Origin: an uncultured Bacteriovoracaceae bacterium
GTDB taxonomy: Bacteria > Bdellovibrionota > Bacteriovoracia > Bacteriovoracales > Bacteriovoracaceae
Direction of reading: 5' to 3'
Assembly: GCA_950054155.1 (NCBI GenBank)
Contig: CATLOT010000027.1
Coordinates: forward strand, 1 to 50,574
DNA length: 50,574 nt
Shown here: piece after piece, positions 1 through 8,655 of the stretch
How positions within the stretch are numbered: position 1 is the stretch's first letter
Layout: every line of letters begins with the position of its first letter
Program-made: the position numbers and the translations under genes
Notes under the pieces: model-generated
The model's database searches: none
What the model was told of the DNA's origin: nothing
The model's input: the letters and a program-made list of their open reading frames with translations, nothing else

Positions 1-2
1 AA

Positions 3-65
3 GATCAGGTGGATCGGTTGGCGGCTTATATTTGGAAGGTTGCTCAGAGGACGGGAGGGGCTTAG
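3..65 (+). CDS. C-terminal tail of a cytochrome c-like protein (partial)
   Basis: An open frame enters from the left edge and ends at a TAG at 63-65, giving a 20-residue tail with the core LAAYIWKVAQR. This resembles the last helix of class I cytochrome c domains, where LAAYIW is common. Only this tail is visible, with no haem motif, so the assignment is a guess from a very short match. The gene would be convergent with the yciO-like gene that follows. Confidence 0.3.
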   Translation, partial: DQVDRLAAYIWKVAQRTGGA

Positions 66-90
66 TCCCCTCTCTTTATTTTCATTCTTG

Positions 91-116
91 CCAAACTCAA
101 CCTGGCACCTTTTGGT
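91..116 (-). repeat. Dispersed AGGTGCCA repeat, copy 1
   Basis: This 26-bp stretch is identical to 5370-5395 except for one base. On the minus strand its core reads AGGTGCCAGGTTGAGTTTGG. It sits immediately after the stop codon of the minus-strand gene at 116-742. Looser copies with the AGGTGCCA core occur at 30650 and 41663. Confidence 0.6.
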
Positions 117-742
117 TAGAAGAGGGGTTCGCCGGCTCCGAGGCGGATGAGGTCTTCGTGGCCGTCTCTTAGGTCGATGATGGTGCTTGCTCCGACGAAG
201 TCGAGTTCTCCTGGGTCGATGATGAGGGAGGCGGTGCTTTTGAGGGCTTCTTCTAGTTCGTAGGAGTAGACTTCGCCCTCTTCTAGGGGGCGGCCTAGGA
301 GGTGGGAGTCGATATTGGTGCTTAGGAGGGGGCTGGTGTGAACTTTGAGGAGTTCGGTGATATAGGGCTGAGGGACGAAGCGCAGGCCTACTTGATGATC
401 GGTCTTACTTGCTTTGAGAGACTTGATCATTTTCTTGGTGGCATCGAAAATAAAAGTGTAGTGACCTGGTACTTTTCCCCTAATGAGGCGAAAGGCCTTA
501 TCGCTGATATGGGCAAGTTCGCTTGCGCTGCTGATGTCTTCACAGAGGAGGGAGAAGTGATGGGACTTTTCTTCATTTTTAGCTCGGTAAAGCTTCTCTA
601 CTGCACCCTTGTGAAAAGGGTCTGCTAAAAGGACCCAGCTGGTGTCGGTGGGGATGACAACGAGCTCACCTGCTTTTAAAAGAGAACTCGCTTTTTTGAG
701 AATACGATCATCTGGGTTATGGGGAAAAATATATTCAATCAA
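116..742 (-). CDS. yciO: YciO/YrdC/Sua5-family protein
   Basis: The 208-residue protein belongs to the Sua5/YciO/YrdC fold, whose canonical members bind ATP and threonine to make threonylcarbamoyl-AMP for tRNA t6A. Visible marks are the IPTDTSW segment (residues 31-37), the basic AKNEEKS loop, the PGHYTFIFDATK strand (residues 92-103) and LLSTNID near residue 141. Length and wording (FRLI..PGHYTFI) fit the YciO subgroup (about 206 residues) better than TsaC, so true t6A synthase activity is uncertain. Translation probably begins at a TTG that overlaps the TGA stop of the upstream cpaF-like gene (TTGA), implying coupling. An AAGGA lies upstream of that start. Confidence 0.8.
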   Translation of the reverse strand: MIEYIFPHNPDDRILKKASSLLKAGELVVIPTDTSWVLLADPFHKGAVEKLYRAKNEEKSHHFSLLCEDISSASELAHISDKAFRLIRGKVPGHYTFIFDATKKMIKSLKASKTDHQVGLRFVPQPYITELLKVHTSPLLSTNIDSHLLGRPLEEGEVYSYELEEALKSTASLIIDPGELDFVGASTIIDLRDGHEDLIRLGAGEPLF

Positions 743-1764
743 TTAAAGAAATCCTTTTCTAGGCCACCCTCATGGTGAAGGCGGTCTCGATTACTGGGCG
801 TCACTCCTGTGAAACTTAACTTGCCATCTTCTGTTGTGGCAACCATTTGACTTAAAATATTGGGGCCTTCCATTCCCGTGATCTCCATCACCTCGCGCAC
901 GATTCTCTTGCCCTCACGATCGCGACCTAACTGAATAATAAAATCGATTCCTTGGGCCATCTGCTTTCTGACCACTTGAAAGGGAACCTCAAAGCCCGCC
1001 ATTAAGAAAAGATTTTCCATACGGCTTAAACACTCTCCCGGGCTATTGGCGTGGATTGAAGACATCGATCCGTCATGGCCTGTGTTCATCGCCTGAAGAA
1101 GGTCAAAGAGTTCTCCTCCACGCACTTCCCCCACAATGATGCGATCGGGGCGCATCCGAAGGGTGTTCTTCACAAGTTCTCGTGAAGAGAGTCCCTTATA
1201 TTCTTTTGATGGTGAGAAAACCTCAAGACGGACAACATTGGGAAAAGGCAAGGTGAGCTCTTTCGTATCTTCGATGGTAATCACGCGATCTGCAGGGCTC
1301 ATCTCCTTGAGGAGCAGATTAATAAAAGTTGTCTTTCCAACCCCTGTTCCACCTGAGACGATAATATTACAGCGGCTGCCAACTACGGCCTTAAAGAATT
1401 CAACAAACTTAGGGTTTAGGCCAAAGACACTATTGTCATCATCAAAGGAGCGAATACTCTTTGAATAACGTCTTATGGTGACCGCGGGACTTCCCTGGCA
1501 ATAAGGCTCAGAAATAACATTCACCCGGGAGCCGTCAGGAAGGCTGCCATCTAAAATAGGATTGAGAGCATCAAATTCTTTCTTATTAAAGAGCGCGACT
1601 TCCTTGGCGAAGTCATAAATATCTTTCTTACTGATGGAAACATTGAGTTGGATGAATTGCCCTTGCCTCTCTACAAAGACACGCTTGGGATCATTAATGA
1701 CGATCTCTGAGATGCCTTGCTTCGTTGAGAGATCTTGAATGAGTTGCCACACTGAATTTTCCAT
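739..1764 (-). CDS. CpaF/VirB11-like secretion ATPase
   Basis: This is a 341-residue hexameric-type ATPase of the type II/IV secretion superfamily (CpaF/TadA/VirB11), which powers pilus assembly or export from the cytoplasmic face of the inner membrane. Visible motifs are Walker A GGTGVGKTT, the Asp box IEDTKEL, Walker B-like RIIVGEVRGGE and the His box with GHDGSMSSIHAN. The ATG at 1764 is preferred to the longer frame at 1824 because AAGGTGACT precedes it directly and because the longer frame overlaps the upstream gene. No pilin, TadB/TadC or secretin genes are nearby, so its partners are encoded elsewhere or it works alone. It lies 7 bases after the 1772-2464 gene and overlaps the yciO-like gene. 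Confidence 0.9.
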   Translation of the reverse strand: MENSVWQLIQDLSTKQGISEIVINDPKRVFVERQGQFIQLNVSISKKDIYDFAKEVALFNKKEFDALNPILDGSLPDGSRVNVISEPYCQGSPAVTIRRYSKSIRSFDDDNSVFGLNPKFVEFFKAVVGSRCNIIVSGGTGVGKTTFINLLLKEMSPADRVITIEDTKELTLPFPNVVRLEVFSPSKEYKGLSSRELVKNTLRMRPDRIIVGEVRGGELFDLLQAMNTGHDGSMSSIHANSPGECLSRMENLFLMAGFEVPFQVVRKQMAQGIDFIIQLGRDREGKRIVREVMEITGMEGPNILSQMVATTEDGKLSFTGVTPSNRDRLHHEGGLEKDFFN

Positions 1765-1771
1765 AGTCACC

Positions 1772-2464
1772 TTATTCCACCACCGGATTGTGAAAAGCTT
1801 CATTATGATAAATGCTCGCCCCATAAGCGAGGAAGGCCTTCATCATTGTAAATTCTTGTTGAGGAGTGAGCTCGCTTTTAAGACTGCTGTAACCACCACC
1901 GCCGCGAATAAGTTTTTTAACCTTGTCCACTCCTCTAAATTTGATGAGGTAGTGCAAACTCAAACAAAGCCAATCCACCTGGGCCACTCTTGTCTTGGCC
2001 AAGGCCAAAACATCAAGGACGTCCTGGGATATGAGGGCGATATTTTTTTGAATGGGTTTTCCTTGGGCAACTTGCTCTTCGTAATGGCCCATCTTGAGAT
2101 AGAAGCCAATGAGAAAGGCGCGGCTGTAGCCATTGAGATTGAGTGATTTAACCTCGTCTTCAAAGGCCAAAATATCTTCAATACTCTCAAGCGTAAAACT
2201 CTTAGGATAATATCCCTTTGCCTGATGCTCTAAGAAAAAGGCCGCCAGTCGATCGCGCAGTCCCAGCCAACCAAGAGTATTGATCAACTGTTCAAAGCTT
2301 TGGCGATTACCTAAATCGGCCGTCGCCCTTGAGAGAACTGATTGAAAATGAGGACGCTGCCAATAATCACGTTTTAAACGAGCGTAGCCACTGCCACTCG
2401 TTTGCATATTTGATTGCAAGAGAGTGACAAACTCCTCAGGTAAATGAACATATCCGTATGCCAT
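1772..2464 (-). CDS. Hypothetical protein, first gene of the cpaF-like operon
   Basis: The 230-residue product is predicted to be soluble, with no signal peptide or membrane segment. It is helix-rich, with an unusual Gly run (RGGGGYSS) near residue 190. I do not recognise a family. It sits 7 bases upstream of the CpaF-like ATPase on the same strand, so the two are probably co-transcribed, and it may be an accessory of the ATPase (inference only). The start ATG at 2464 has no clear Shine-Dalgarno sequence. The divergent gene starts only 79 bases away. Confidence 0.6.
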   Translation of the reverse strand: MAYGYVHLPEEFVTLLQSNMQTSGSGYARLKRDYWQRPHFQSVLSRATADLGNRQSFEQLINTLGWLGLRDRLAAFFLEHQAKGYYPKSFTLESIEDILAFEDEVKSLNLNGYSRAFLIGFYLKMGHYEEQVAQGKPIQKNIALISQDVLDVLALAKTRVAQVDWLCLSLHYLIKFRGVDKVKKLIRGGGGYSSLKSELTPQQEFTMMKAFLAYGASIYHNEAFHNPVVE

Positions 2465-2509
2465 ACATTCATTTTAACCAAATTTTAAAGGTTTTGGACT
2501 TTTTTATCC

Positions 2510-2537
2510 TTTCATCGTCACTTTTCCCCTTTATAAT
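2510..2537 (+). promoter_or_regulatory. Sigma-70-like promoter giving a possibly leaderless transcript
   Basis: A perfect TATAAT lies at 2532-2537, with a weak TTTCAT-type -35 at about 2510-2515. The expected start of transcription falls on or next to the ATG at 2544, and no Shine-Dalgarno sequence precedes that ATG. Confidence 0.45.
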
Positions 2538-2543
2538 AGAGAA

Positions 2544-3059
2544 ATGCGTTTACCTCTTTTACAAAAAATAGAAATTGAAACTAAAGATATTGATGAGATC
2601 TGCCTCATTCTCAAGAGAAATAATGTAAGCTCATGCCCGACTGTTTTAGTCTTTGATCATCTTAAAGACATTCCCTTGCGCGAAGCCGTTAAGGCGTGCC
2701 AAAAAGCTTTTGAGGTGAGTGAACTCAATCCCCTCCTTCCCTATCCCACTTATATAGTTACTCAAATGGGTATAGAGCAGCGCTACTTTCCAGAGATAAA
2801 AGACACCACCTCTGGACCAAAGCACTTTAGAAAGAAAATCAAGAAAGTAAAAAAAAGAGAGGCGACTCTCTTATCAAAGGCAACGACTTATAGTGAGCGT
2901 ATTCATAACCATAATCTTGTCGAGGACCTCTCCTATCTTTCGCGAAAGGCCCGTGACAATAAGGCCCTTAAGAAGCTTTGTTGTGAGAAGAGTTTCTATC
3001 TCAACCTCTTAGAAGATCTTAAAAATCCCTCTCAATCAGGAGGCGAAAATAATGAGTAA
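2544..3059 (+). CDS. Hypothetical protein
   Basis: This 171-residue protein is predicted to be soluble. It has an N-terminal alpha/beta-looking part (residues 1-80, with VLVFDHLKD and YPTYIVTQ strands), a very basic linker around residues 98-107 (lysine and arginine rich) and a helical C-terminus with two adjacent cysteines. I do not recognise a family. The only ATG here lies about 7 bases after a perfect TATAAT with no Shine-Dalgarno, suggesting a leaderless start. Its 3' end overlaps the next gene by 8 bases. Confidence 0.55.
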   Translation: MRLPLLQKIEIETKDIDEICLILKRNNVSSCPTVLVFDHLKDIPLREAVKACQKAFEVSELNPLLPYPTYIVTQMGIEQRYFPEIKDTTSGPKHFRKKIKKVKKREATLLSKATTYSERIHNHNLVEDLSYLSRKARDNKALKKLCCEKSFYLNLLEDLKNPSQSGGENNE

Positions 3060-3408
3060 GAAGAAGATTTTCCTAAACGATCAAAAGAAGAAAGACCTTG
3101 AAGGTTTTGAGGATATCCTTGATCTCATTGATCCCGATGGCCCCGATATCCAAAATGTGAAAAATCAACAAATCGAAGATTATGAAATCTATGACTTCTT
3201 AGAAAAAGAAAACCTTCGCCTAGAGAAAATTGATCAATTTCTCACCACCCATCTCCCCATTGATAAGAAACACTCCCAAACCAAGAAGCTCATTGAAAAG
3301 GAGCGAAAAGATGTCGCTCTTTTAAGAGAGGAGCTTGTGAGCGCTTGTGCCCAAGAAGACTCAGGGATCAACTATTACCTCGGTGAAATCTTTCGTAACA
3401 CTTTTTAA
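3052..3408 (+). CDS. Hypothetical small acidic helical protein
   Basis: This is a 118-residue, highly charged protein without a signal peptide. It begins with a lysine-rich stretch, continues with an acidic segment (EGFEDILDLIDPDGPD) and ends in predicted helices with coiled-coil character (residues 60-95). The family is unknown. It overlaps the preceding gene by 8 bases and follows an AGGAGG-like sequence inside that gene's end (TCAGGAGGCG), so the two are translationally coupled and probably act together. Confidence 0.55.
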   Translation: MSKKKIFLNDQKKKDLEGFEDILDLIDPDGPDIQNVKNQQIEDYEIYDFLEKENLRLEKIDQFLTTHLPIDKKHSQTKKLIEKERKDVALLREELVSACAQEDSGINYYLGEIFRNTF

Positions 3409-3445
3409 GAGTGACAAAAGGCGCTTTTAATCCTATTGATGAGGG

Positions 3446-4486
3446 ATGAAATCTCTCCTCTTTACGCTCTTTTTCGTCCTCTCTTCAACAAATGCAGAGA
3501 CCATCATTTACAATGAACACAGAGACAGTGATTGGCTTCCCCTCACTTATGTCGTCAACGGTACTTTTGATGTCATTCAAAATCCCTACTGGTTTAGCCA
3601 ACGCCATTACTGGCAGAAGATGGAAGAAGTGTGGCGCCGAGTAAAAGACCCTCACAAGAATATCAAAAGAGATGGCGGCTATAAGAAGCTTATCGAAGAT
3701 GAAGTCTTCTCAAGTCGAGTGCTCCCCAATATTGGTCTTCACTTTCTTGGTGGTGCCTATGACACTCTTTGGCTAAGTGAGTATTTTGAGGCAAAAGGCT
3801 TTGCTTATCCTCGCTTAGGCGCGTTCATCGTGACCTATATGGCCCACTTTGGAAATGAAGCGCTCGAGACAACCTCCTCTGAAATCTCATCCCACGATCA
3901 CATTGCTGATCTTTACTTCTATGATGTCGCGGCCTTTGTCCTTGCAAGCTACCCACGAGCAATGACCTACCTCACAGAAGACATGGGGATGAAAGCATGG
4001 CACTTTAATCCCATGTATGACATTGATGGCGAAGATTTCTTTAATACCGGTCTTAACTATGTTTTTAGGCCAAAATTTGCTTACCTTAATGAGGGAAAAG
4101 TGAAGCCTCTTTTCTACCTTGGCATGCAAACCTTAGGGGGAGCGACCTATCACTACCGTGAGGACCGTGGAGTTTCACTGGCCATGGGGATTAGCCTCAC
4201 CGATCCTTTAAAACAAAAGGGTCGCTTTGTGACCGGGCTCTTCTATGAAGAAAATGGAGAGCTAGAGGCGAGCCTCTTTCTCAATGGCTCAGAAGATTAT
4301 CGCTGGCGCTTAAACCTCTATCAGGGCATTTTTAAGAAAATGGATTTTATTCCAAAAGACTGGCGCGTCTCGCTTATGCTTGGACAAGGAAAGGGGCCGA
4401 CCTACGCTGCAGGGATTAATATCAATCTCCCCATAGGTCTCGGTTTTATCAAGAACTCCCCCTTTACTTCTCACTCCCAATTTTAA
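3446..4486 (+). CDS. Exported hypothetical protein, probable envelope protein
   Basis: This 346-residue protein starts with a clear Sec signal peptide (about residues 1-17, cleavage after SSTNA). The body is rich in aromatic residues and alternates polar and apolar residues toward the C-terminus (GLFYEENGELEASLF and similar), as in outer-membrane or periplasmic beta proteins. Two histidine-rich patches (HFGNEAL, SSHDHIADLY) could bind metal or lie in a membrane-associated segment, but no known catalytic motif is seen. I do not recognise the family. A GAGGG abuts the start with almost no spacing. The gene converges on the MgtC-type gene and the two reading frames overlap by 23 bases. Confidence 0.6.
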   Translation: MKSLLFTLFFVLSSTNAETIIYNEHRDSDWLPLTYVVNGTFDVIQNPYWFSQRHYWQKMEEVWRRVKDPHKNIKRDGGYKKLIEDEVFSSRVLPNIGLHFLGGAYDTLWLSEYFEAKGFAYPRLGAFIVTYMAHFGNEALETTSSEISSHDHIADLYFYDVAAFVLASYPRAMTYLTEDMGMKAWHFNPMYDIDGEDFFNTGLNYVFRPKFAYLNEGKVKPLFYLGMQTLGGATYHYREDRGVSLAMGISLTDPLKQKGRFVTGLFYEENGELEASLFLNGSEDYRWRLNLYQGIFKKMDFIPKDWRVSLMLGQGKGPTYAAGININLPIGLGFIKNSPFTSHSQF

Positions 4487-5243
4487 AGAGATTCTCTTCA
4501 CTCTCCTCAAGATCTTCAGGATCGATCTCAGAGTGGTCACGATTCACTTGATGAAAGCTCACTCTTTCAACGGAAGCAAGGCTTTTGATATCAGTAATTA
4601 AGCGGTCCATTGTTCTCACGTGGCCAATAAGATAGAGAGTTAAGACCTTTCTCTTGTGATCAATCTTATCTTCGTAGACCTCATCAATTTCTATTCTCTC
4701 ACTCTTAATAAGTTCCATCACAGATTTCTTCACACTCCCAAAGGCCAAGGCCTCCACGTGAAAGGTGTCTTCTCCCTTTTCGCTTTCAAGAAAGCGATAC
4801 ACAGGATTAACGAGTTTTAAGACAAAGAGAACTGTGAAACTAAAAAGACCCGCGCTAATGGGATAGCCAAGACCTATTGTGTAACCAATAGCGGCCACAA
4901 CCCAAATCGTTGCCGCCGTCGTCATCCCCACAACATTGCCACGCCCTTGAATAATGGCACCCGCTCCTAGAAAGCCAATGCCACTAACAATTTGCGCTCC
5001 CACGCGATTGGGATCGGCAGGGCCTGCAAAACCCTCAAGATGAAGGACACTCATGGCCGTATAAAGAGTGGCGCCTAAGCAGATCAGGATATTCGTTTTA
5101 AGACCTGCAGCCTTCATTTTCTTTTCTCTGTCATACCCGACAATGCCACCAAGAATAATGGCCGAGATAATTTGGATACCTACGCCGAGGTAGAGGGGAA
5201 CTTCACCGAGCAATTCTATTTTGATATTTTGGAATATGATCAT
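4464..5243 (-). CDS. MgtC/SapB-family membrane protein
   Basis: The N-terminal half is a typical MgtC/SapB membrane domain, with GGIVGYDREKKMKAAGLKTN followed by CLGATLYT, the diagnostic VGAQIVSGIGFLGAGAII segment and a TTAATIWVVAAIG helix. It has about five membrane segments. The C-terminal ~110 residues form a soluble ACT-like regulatory tail with HVEALA and KVLTLYLIGHV strands. MgtC proteins inhibit F1Fo ATP synthase or affect Mg2+ and phosphate homeostasis in other bacteria; the role here is unknown. The start at 5243 is chosen because GATGGAGGAAAA lies directly upstream, in preference to a longer frame beginning at 5279. Confidence 0.85.
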   Translation of the reverse strand: MIIFQNIKIELLGEVPLYLGVGIQIISAIILGGIVGYDREKKMKAAGLKTNILICLGATLYTAMSVLHLEGFAGPADPNRVGAQIVSGIGFLGAGAIIQGRGNVVGMTTAATIWVVAAIGYTIGLGYPISAGLFSFTVLFVLKLVNPVYRFLESEKGEDTFHVEALAFGSVKKSVMELIKSERIEIDEVYEDKIDHKRKVLTLYLIGHVRTMDRLITDIKSLASVERVSFHQVNRDHSEIDPEDLEESEENLFKIGSEK

Positions 5244-5369
5244 TTTTCCTCCATCTAATATTTTAGACACACTTTGCACAAAATACCAAATCTATAAGGT
5301 CTGATTATAGACTAGAACGCTAAGGTACTGAATATTAGAAAAGTTGAAGAACTTAGCCGGCAACTATTA

Positions 5370-5395
5370 CCAAACTCAACCTGGCACCTATTGGT
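5370..5395 (-). repeat. Dispersed AGGTGCCA repeat, copy 2
   Basis: It matches copy 1 at 91-116 with one difference. On the minus strand it overlaps the last codons and the TAG stop of the 5388-7091 gene, so the repeat contributes the final residues NYQ and the stop. Confidence 0.6.
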
Positions 5396-7091
5396 AGTTA
5401 AGAAGAATAGGGCCACCAACATGAGCAAATTCCTCATCGGCAAGGTTGGCGTAATCATAGCCTTCTAGTTGAGATTTAATGAGGGTGAGAAAGAAGTCTT
5501 CAAAATGCGTGATTTGATCAAAGCCAAAACTGGTTTTAAAGGCACTTGCAAAGGCGTTAAAAGAAGTCGCGTCAACTTCTTCCCCGCCATTAAAGAGGGC
5601 ACTCACAAACTCTCTCATTTCCTTAAGAGTCAGACCAAGCTTGCCTTTTTCAATTTGCTCCTGGCCAAGGCTGCCTCTTTGAAGGAGGACAAAGTTTGCG
5701 AAACTAGAAATAAGCACGGCCTCAAAATCAATATCATCCACTTGATAGTTGAGATAGAAATGATCTTGGATGCGGCCACTCTCCTTAAGGGGTTTGAAGT
5801 CTTTATAAAGGCGCACGATAAAGGGCATCATCGCACAGACCAAATCAGCCTGTTCTTTCCAGGCCTCATAGGTTTTAACATTATCAATATAGCTGGCGCG
5901 CTCATCTGGATTAGGACAATAGCGCACAGGAACATCGAGGCTATGGTCAATAAATTCATTAAGGCTTCGGCCAAGAAAGGCCTCTAAATTCGCTTCACCC
6001 CTTAGCGCTTTCTTAAGATCCCCCTGAGTGAAGCGAATGAGGCTATTTCCGATGCGAAAGATTTCTGTAAAATCAAAGAGCTCAAAAATCCCTTCTTCAC
6101 CCACAGTAAAGAACTCACTTCCCTTATTAAGAAGGTAGTCAAAACCAAGAAGAAGGCAGTACTTGGTTTTCTCGCCGGCCCGATTGATCGCAATCGCCCC
6201 ATCTTTAAAACTTCCTCTTAGAGCAACATTGCCATTGACCAAGCGGAGGAAATTAAAGCGCAGGTAGGCCTGGCGCTTTTCATCTTTTAATTTTAAAAGT
6301 TCACTATCAAAGCTTGAGAAACTATCACGAAAGGGACTTAAGGCTTTCTTAGGCAGGACCTGACTCTTTGAAAAGGTACTCACGCCCACAGAGAGAGACG
6401 TCTTCTTTCTAAGCTCATGCTCAAGATAACTCATATTAGCGAAAGGATTATCAATTCTAAGCGCATCATAGTAATCCACAAAACCAGCATCATTGAGGCG
6501 CCCTTTCTTGGCCTGGTATTCATCCTCAACGATCGTTAAGGCCGACTCGGAAACCATTTTGAAAATCCACGTATACGCTTTTTCAACTCCCATCTCTGAG
6601 TAGATTTCACGAATAAGGGCGCGCACTTCGGCCACATAGGGAAAATCCGCGTGAAATTCAAAGAGCAAGAGGCTGTCATCACTCAGAAAGTAATTGTCAT
6701 GATCGGGGTACTGAGGATCTTCAACATCAAAGGTCCAAATATTAAAACGCCCTTTAAGATAGAGAAGAAAGGGAATGCCATTAGCAAATTCACTTCTCAC
6801 CTCATCATCAAGACACTGAGCAAAGGATTGAATCCAAAACTCAAACTCATCAGGATCGAGCTCATCTTTTGTCCAGATATCAAGGTCCTGCATAAGCGAG
6901 CGTTGCTCTGAGCTTAAGGCCGGCAAGTACTCTTGCACCTGAGTGGGACTTAAATCTTTAAGGGCCAGATAAAGAGGCTGAAGAGGAATATTATGAAGGC
7001 TTACTCCCTGCTCGACGAAAGACTCAATCATCTCCATCGTTGAATAGGCATCACTTTCCTTAAGCATCTTTTCTAAAAAGTTTGAACTCAC
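5388..7091 (-). CDS. DUF6178-like protein of unknown function
   Basis: This is a 567-residue soluble protein. Repeated helical segments at the N-terminus (LQPLYLALKDLSPTQVQEYLPAL, then LDIWTKDELDPDEFEFW) resemble the DUF6178 family of delta-type bacteria; this is recognised from memory and not searched. It has no signal peptide or membrane segment. A dispersed repeat forms its extreme C-terminus, so the last few residues may not be ancestral. It starts 8 bases after the end of the peroxiredoxin-like gene on the same strand, suggesting one operon (SRAP, peroxiredoxin-like, this gene). No catalytic motif is evident. Confidence 0.65.
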   Translation of the reverse strand: MSSNFLEKMLKESDAYSTMEMIESFVEQGVSLHNIPLQPLYLALKDLSPTQVQEYLPALSSEQRSLMQDLDIWTKDELDPDEFEFWIQSFAQCLDDEVRSEFANGIPFLLYLKGRFNIWTFDVEDPQYPDHDNYFLSDDSLLLFEFHADFPYVAEVRALIREIYSEMGVEKAYTWIFKMVSESALTIVEDEYQAKKGRLNDAGFVDYYDALRIDNPFANMSYLEHELRKKTSLSVGVSTFSKSQVLPKKALSPFRDSFSSFDSELLKLKDEKRQAYLRFNFLRLVNGNVALRGSFKDGAIAINRAGEKTKYCLLLGFDYLLNKGSEFFTVGEEGIFELFDFTEIFRIGNSLIRFTQGDLKKALRGEANLEAFLGRSLNEFIDHSLDVPVRYCPNPDERASYIDNVKTYEAWKEQADLVCAMMPFIVRLYKDFKPLKESGRIQDHFYLNYQVDDIDFEAVLISSFANFVLLQRGSLGQEQIEKGKLGLTLKEMREFVSALFNGGEEVDATSFNAFASAFKTSFGFDQITHFEDFFLTLIKSQLEGYDYANLADEEFAHVGGPILLNYQ

Positions 7092-7099
7092 ACTTTCCC

Positions 7100-7813
7100 C
7101 TATTTATTTACTTTTAAACTACGCACGACTTTAAGGACCTCACTAGGCTCAGCCCTTTTGGTGTAATCAGGATCAACAAAGCTATAGCGAATCACACCTG
7201 ATTTATCAATGACGTAGGTTCCTGGCATGGGCAGCTCACGTTTGGTGTTGCCCTGGGCCTGATCGAGTTTAATTCCAAAACCTTTGTAGGCCTTTAAGAC
7301 CGTTTCGTCGACCTTTAAAGCTAATCCTAGTTTCTTGGCCGCAAGGTTGTCGGGATCACTGAGAATCGTAAAGGTTAGGTCACGCTTCTTCTTCATCTTC
7401 ATGCCCTCTTTAACGGTGTCTGGACTTACGGCAACAATCCTGGCGCCCGCACGATTAAAGAGATTAATCATCTTTTGATAGGCATCAAGCTCAAGCATAC
7501 AATAAGGGCACCAGCTGCCGCGATAGAAGGTGAGAACCAGGTACTTATCACTATAGAAGTCCTTAAGAGACACCCGGGTGCCCTTGAGGTCTTGTAAACT
7601 GATAAGAGGTACTTTTTGACCGACCCCTAGGGCCTTTTTATCGAGACCCATCTCTTTGAGAGACTTGATCCACTGGCCCATGACCTTCTTCTTTTCAGGG
7701 TCACTCTTTCTTAACGATTCACTTCGCCTTTCACTCAGTTGATCTTCTAATGTCTTAGCCGCGTGCGCGCAAATATTGGCCAGAAGAGAAAGGGCAAGAA
7801 AAAACTTAAGCAT
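7100..7813 (-). CDS. Exported peroxiredoxin-like (AhpC/TSA) thioredoxin-fold protein
   Basis: This 237-residue protein has a signal peptide (residues 1-18, cleavage near CAHA) and a thioredoxin fold of the AhpC/TSA type. The active-site segment is FYRGSWCPYCMLEL, followed by VAVSPD and TFTILSDPDN, and a late PGTYVIDKSGVI strand, the usual order for this family. The CxxC pair makes it a peroxiredoxin-like reductase rather than a classical 1-Cys/2-Cys AhpC. It should act in the periplasm against peroxides or on thiols. AGGAGG lies 6 bases before the ATG. Confidence 0.85.
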   Translation of the reverse strand: MLKFFLALSLLANICAHAAKTLEDQLSERRSESLRKSDPEKKKVMGQWIKSLKEMGLDKKALGVGQKVPLISLQDLKGTRVSLKDFYSDKYLVLTFYRGSWCPYCMLELDAYQKMINLFNRAGARIVAVSPDTVKEGMKMKKKRDLTFTILSDPDNLAAKKLGLALKVDETVLKAYKGFGIKLDQAQGNTKRELPMPGTYVIDKSGVIRYSFVDPDYTKRAEPSEVLKVVRSLKVNK

Positions 7814-7840
7814 GGTGACCTCCTTTTAAAATTAAAGACT

Positions 7841-8566
7841 CTATTCTCCCTCAAAGAGGTCCATTTGGTCACGATTTCTTAAGGACTGTTGAGTCTTTTT
7901 TTGAATGGACTCGACCCGATAAAGGCTTTCCTTGGGGTCTTTTAAAAGAGGGTAATAATCTTCTGGTCGCTCTTCTTTAGCCTCTAACCATCGCGCCCAA
8001 TGCTCTTCCTTTAAAAAGATGGGCATGCGGTCATGGCCTGCGGCCTCGATCTCAGGGACTGGTTCCTGAGTGATCGCGGCACAGGAGTAGAAACTGTGCT
8101 CCCCTTCGTAGAAGTCATAGAGCACGGGAATGCTCATAAGCTCCTCTTGCGCCCGAAAGGCGACAAGCTTCTTAGCCCCGTTTTCATCTTCAACCCATTC
8201 ATAGAATTTCTTGACGGCAATCAAACCATGGTTGCGCCCAAAGATCGCCGACCAGCTCTTTCTCTTTTGCAAAGAATCCAGGCGAGCGTTAAAGAGATTG
8301 TACTTACTGGGCACTTCTTCTTTGGCGTCATGGGGTCTGAGGCGATAGCGCATGGGCCTTATAATGCGGCCAAAACTTTGATGCTCGTGAACCACGGGAA
8401 GAAAGGAGTGGGGATAGATGCGGTCATCTTCATCAGGGCCCTTAAAGAGGTTTGGAAACTCACTCTTTTTCGCCTCAAAGTCTAAAAAAGCACGCTTGTC
8501 TATCCTTGCTTGGAAAAACTCAGCTAACTCACTAAGATTACGATGAACTTGCAGACTAAAACACAT
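7841..8566 (-). CDS. SOS response-associated peptidase (SRAP/HMCES, YedK-like)
   Basis: The protein has 241 residues; Cys2 follows the initiator Met and is the nucleophile that cross-links to abasic sites in single-stranded DNA in the HMCES/YedK family. Other family marks are FNARLDSL (the conserved Asn), KKFYEWVE (conserved Glu) and GHDRMPIFL (conserved His). It shields abasic sites at stalled forks as a covalent DNA-protein adduct. AGGA lies 5 bases before the ATG. It heads the minus-strand group 8566-5388 and is divergent from the desaturase operon, with a 90-base gap. Confidence 0.9.
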   Translation of the reverse strand: MCFSLQVHRNLSELAEFFQARIDKRAFLDFEAKKSEFPNLFKGPDEDDRIYPHSFLPVVHEHQSFGRIIRPMRYRLRPHDAKEEVPSKYNLFNARLDSLQKRKSWSAIFGRNHGLIAVKKFYEWVEDENGAKKLVAFRAQEELMSIPVLYDFYEGEHSFYSCAAITQEPVPEIEAAGHDRMPIFLKEEHWARWLEAKEERPEDYYPLLKDPKESLYRVESIQKKTQQSLRNRDQMDLFEGE

Positions 8567-8655
8567 ATAAATCCTACCCTACCACGGTTGCACAAGCTCA
8601 GTCTTTTTCCTATATTGAGGCGATTATTTCACCTGATGACAAGAGTTTTAACGTT

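Noticed and set aside
5469-5987. A 172-codon plus-strand ORF antisense to the DUF6178-like gene
   Set aside because: It lies wholly within a well-supported gene, lacks a ribosome site and its product looks like random shadow coding.
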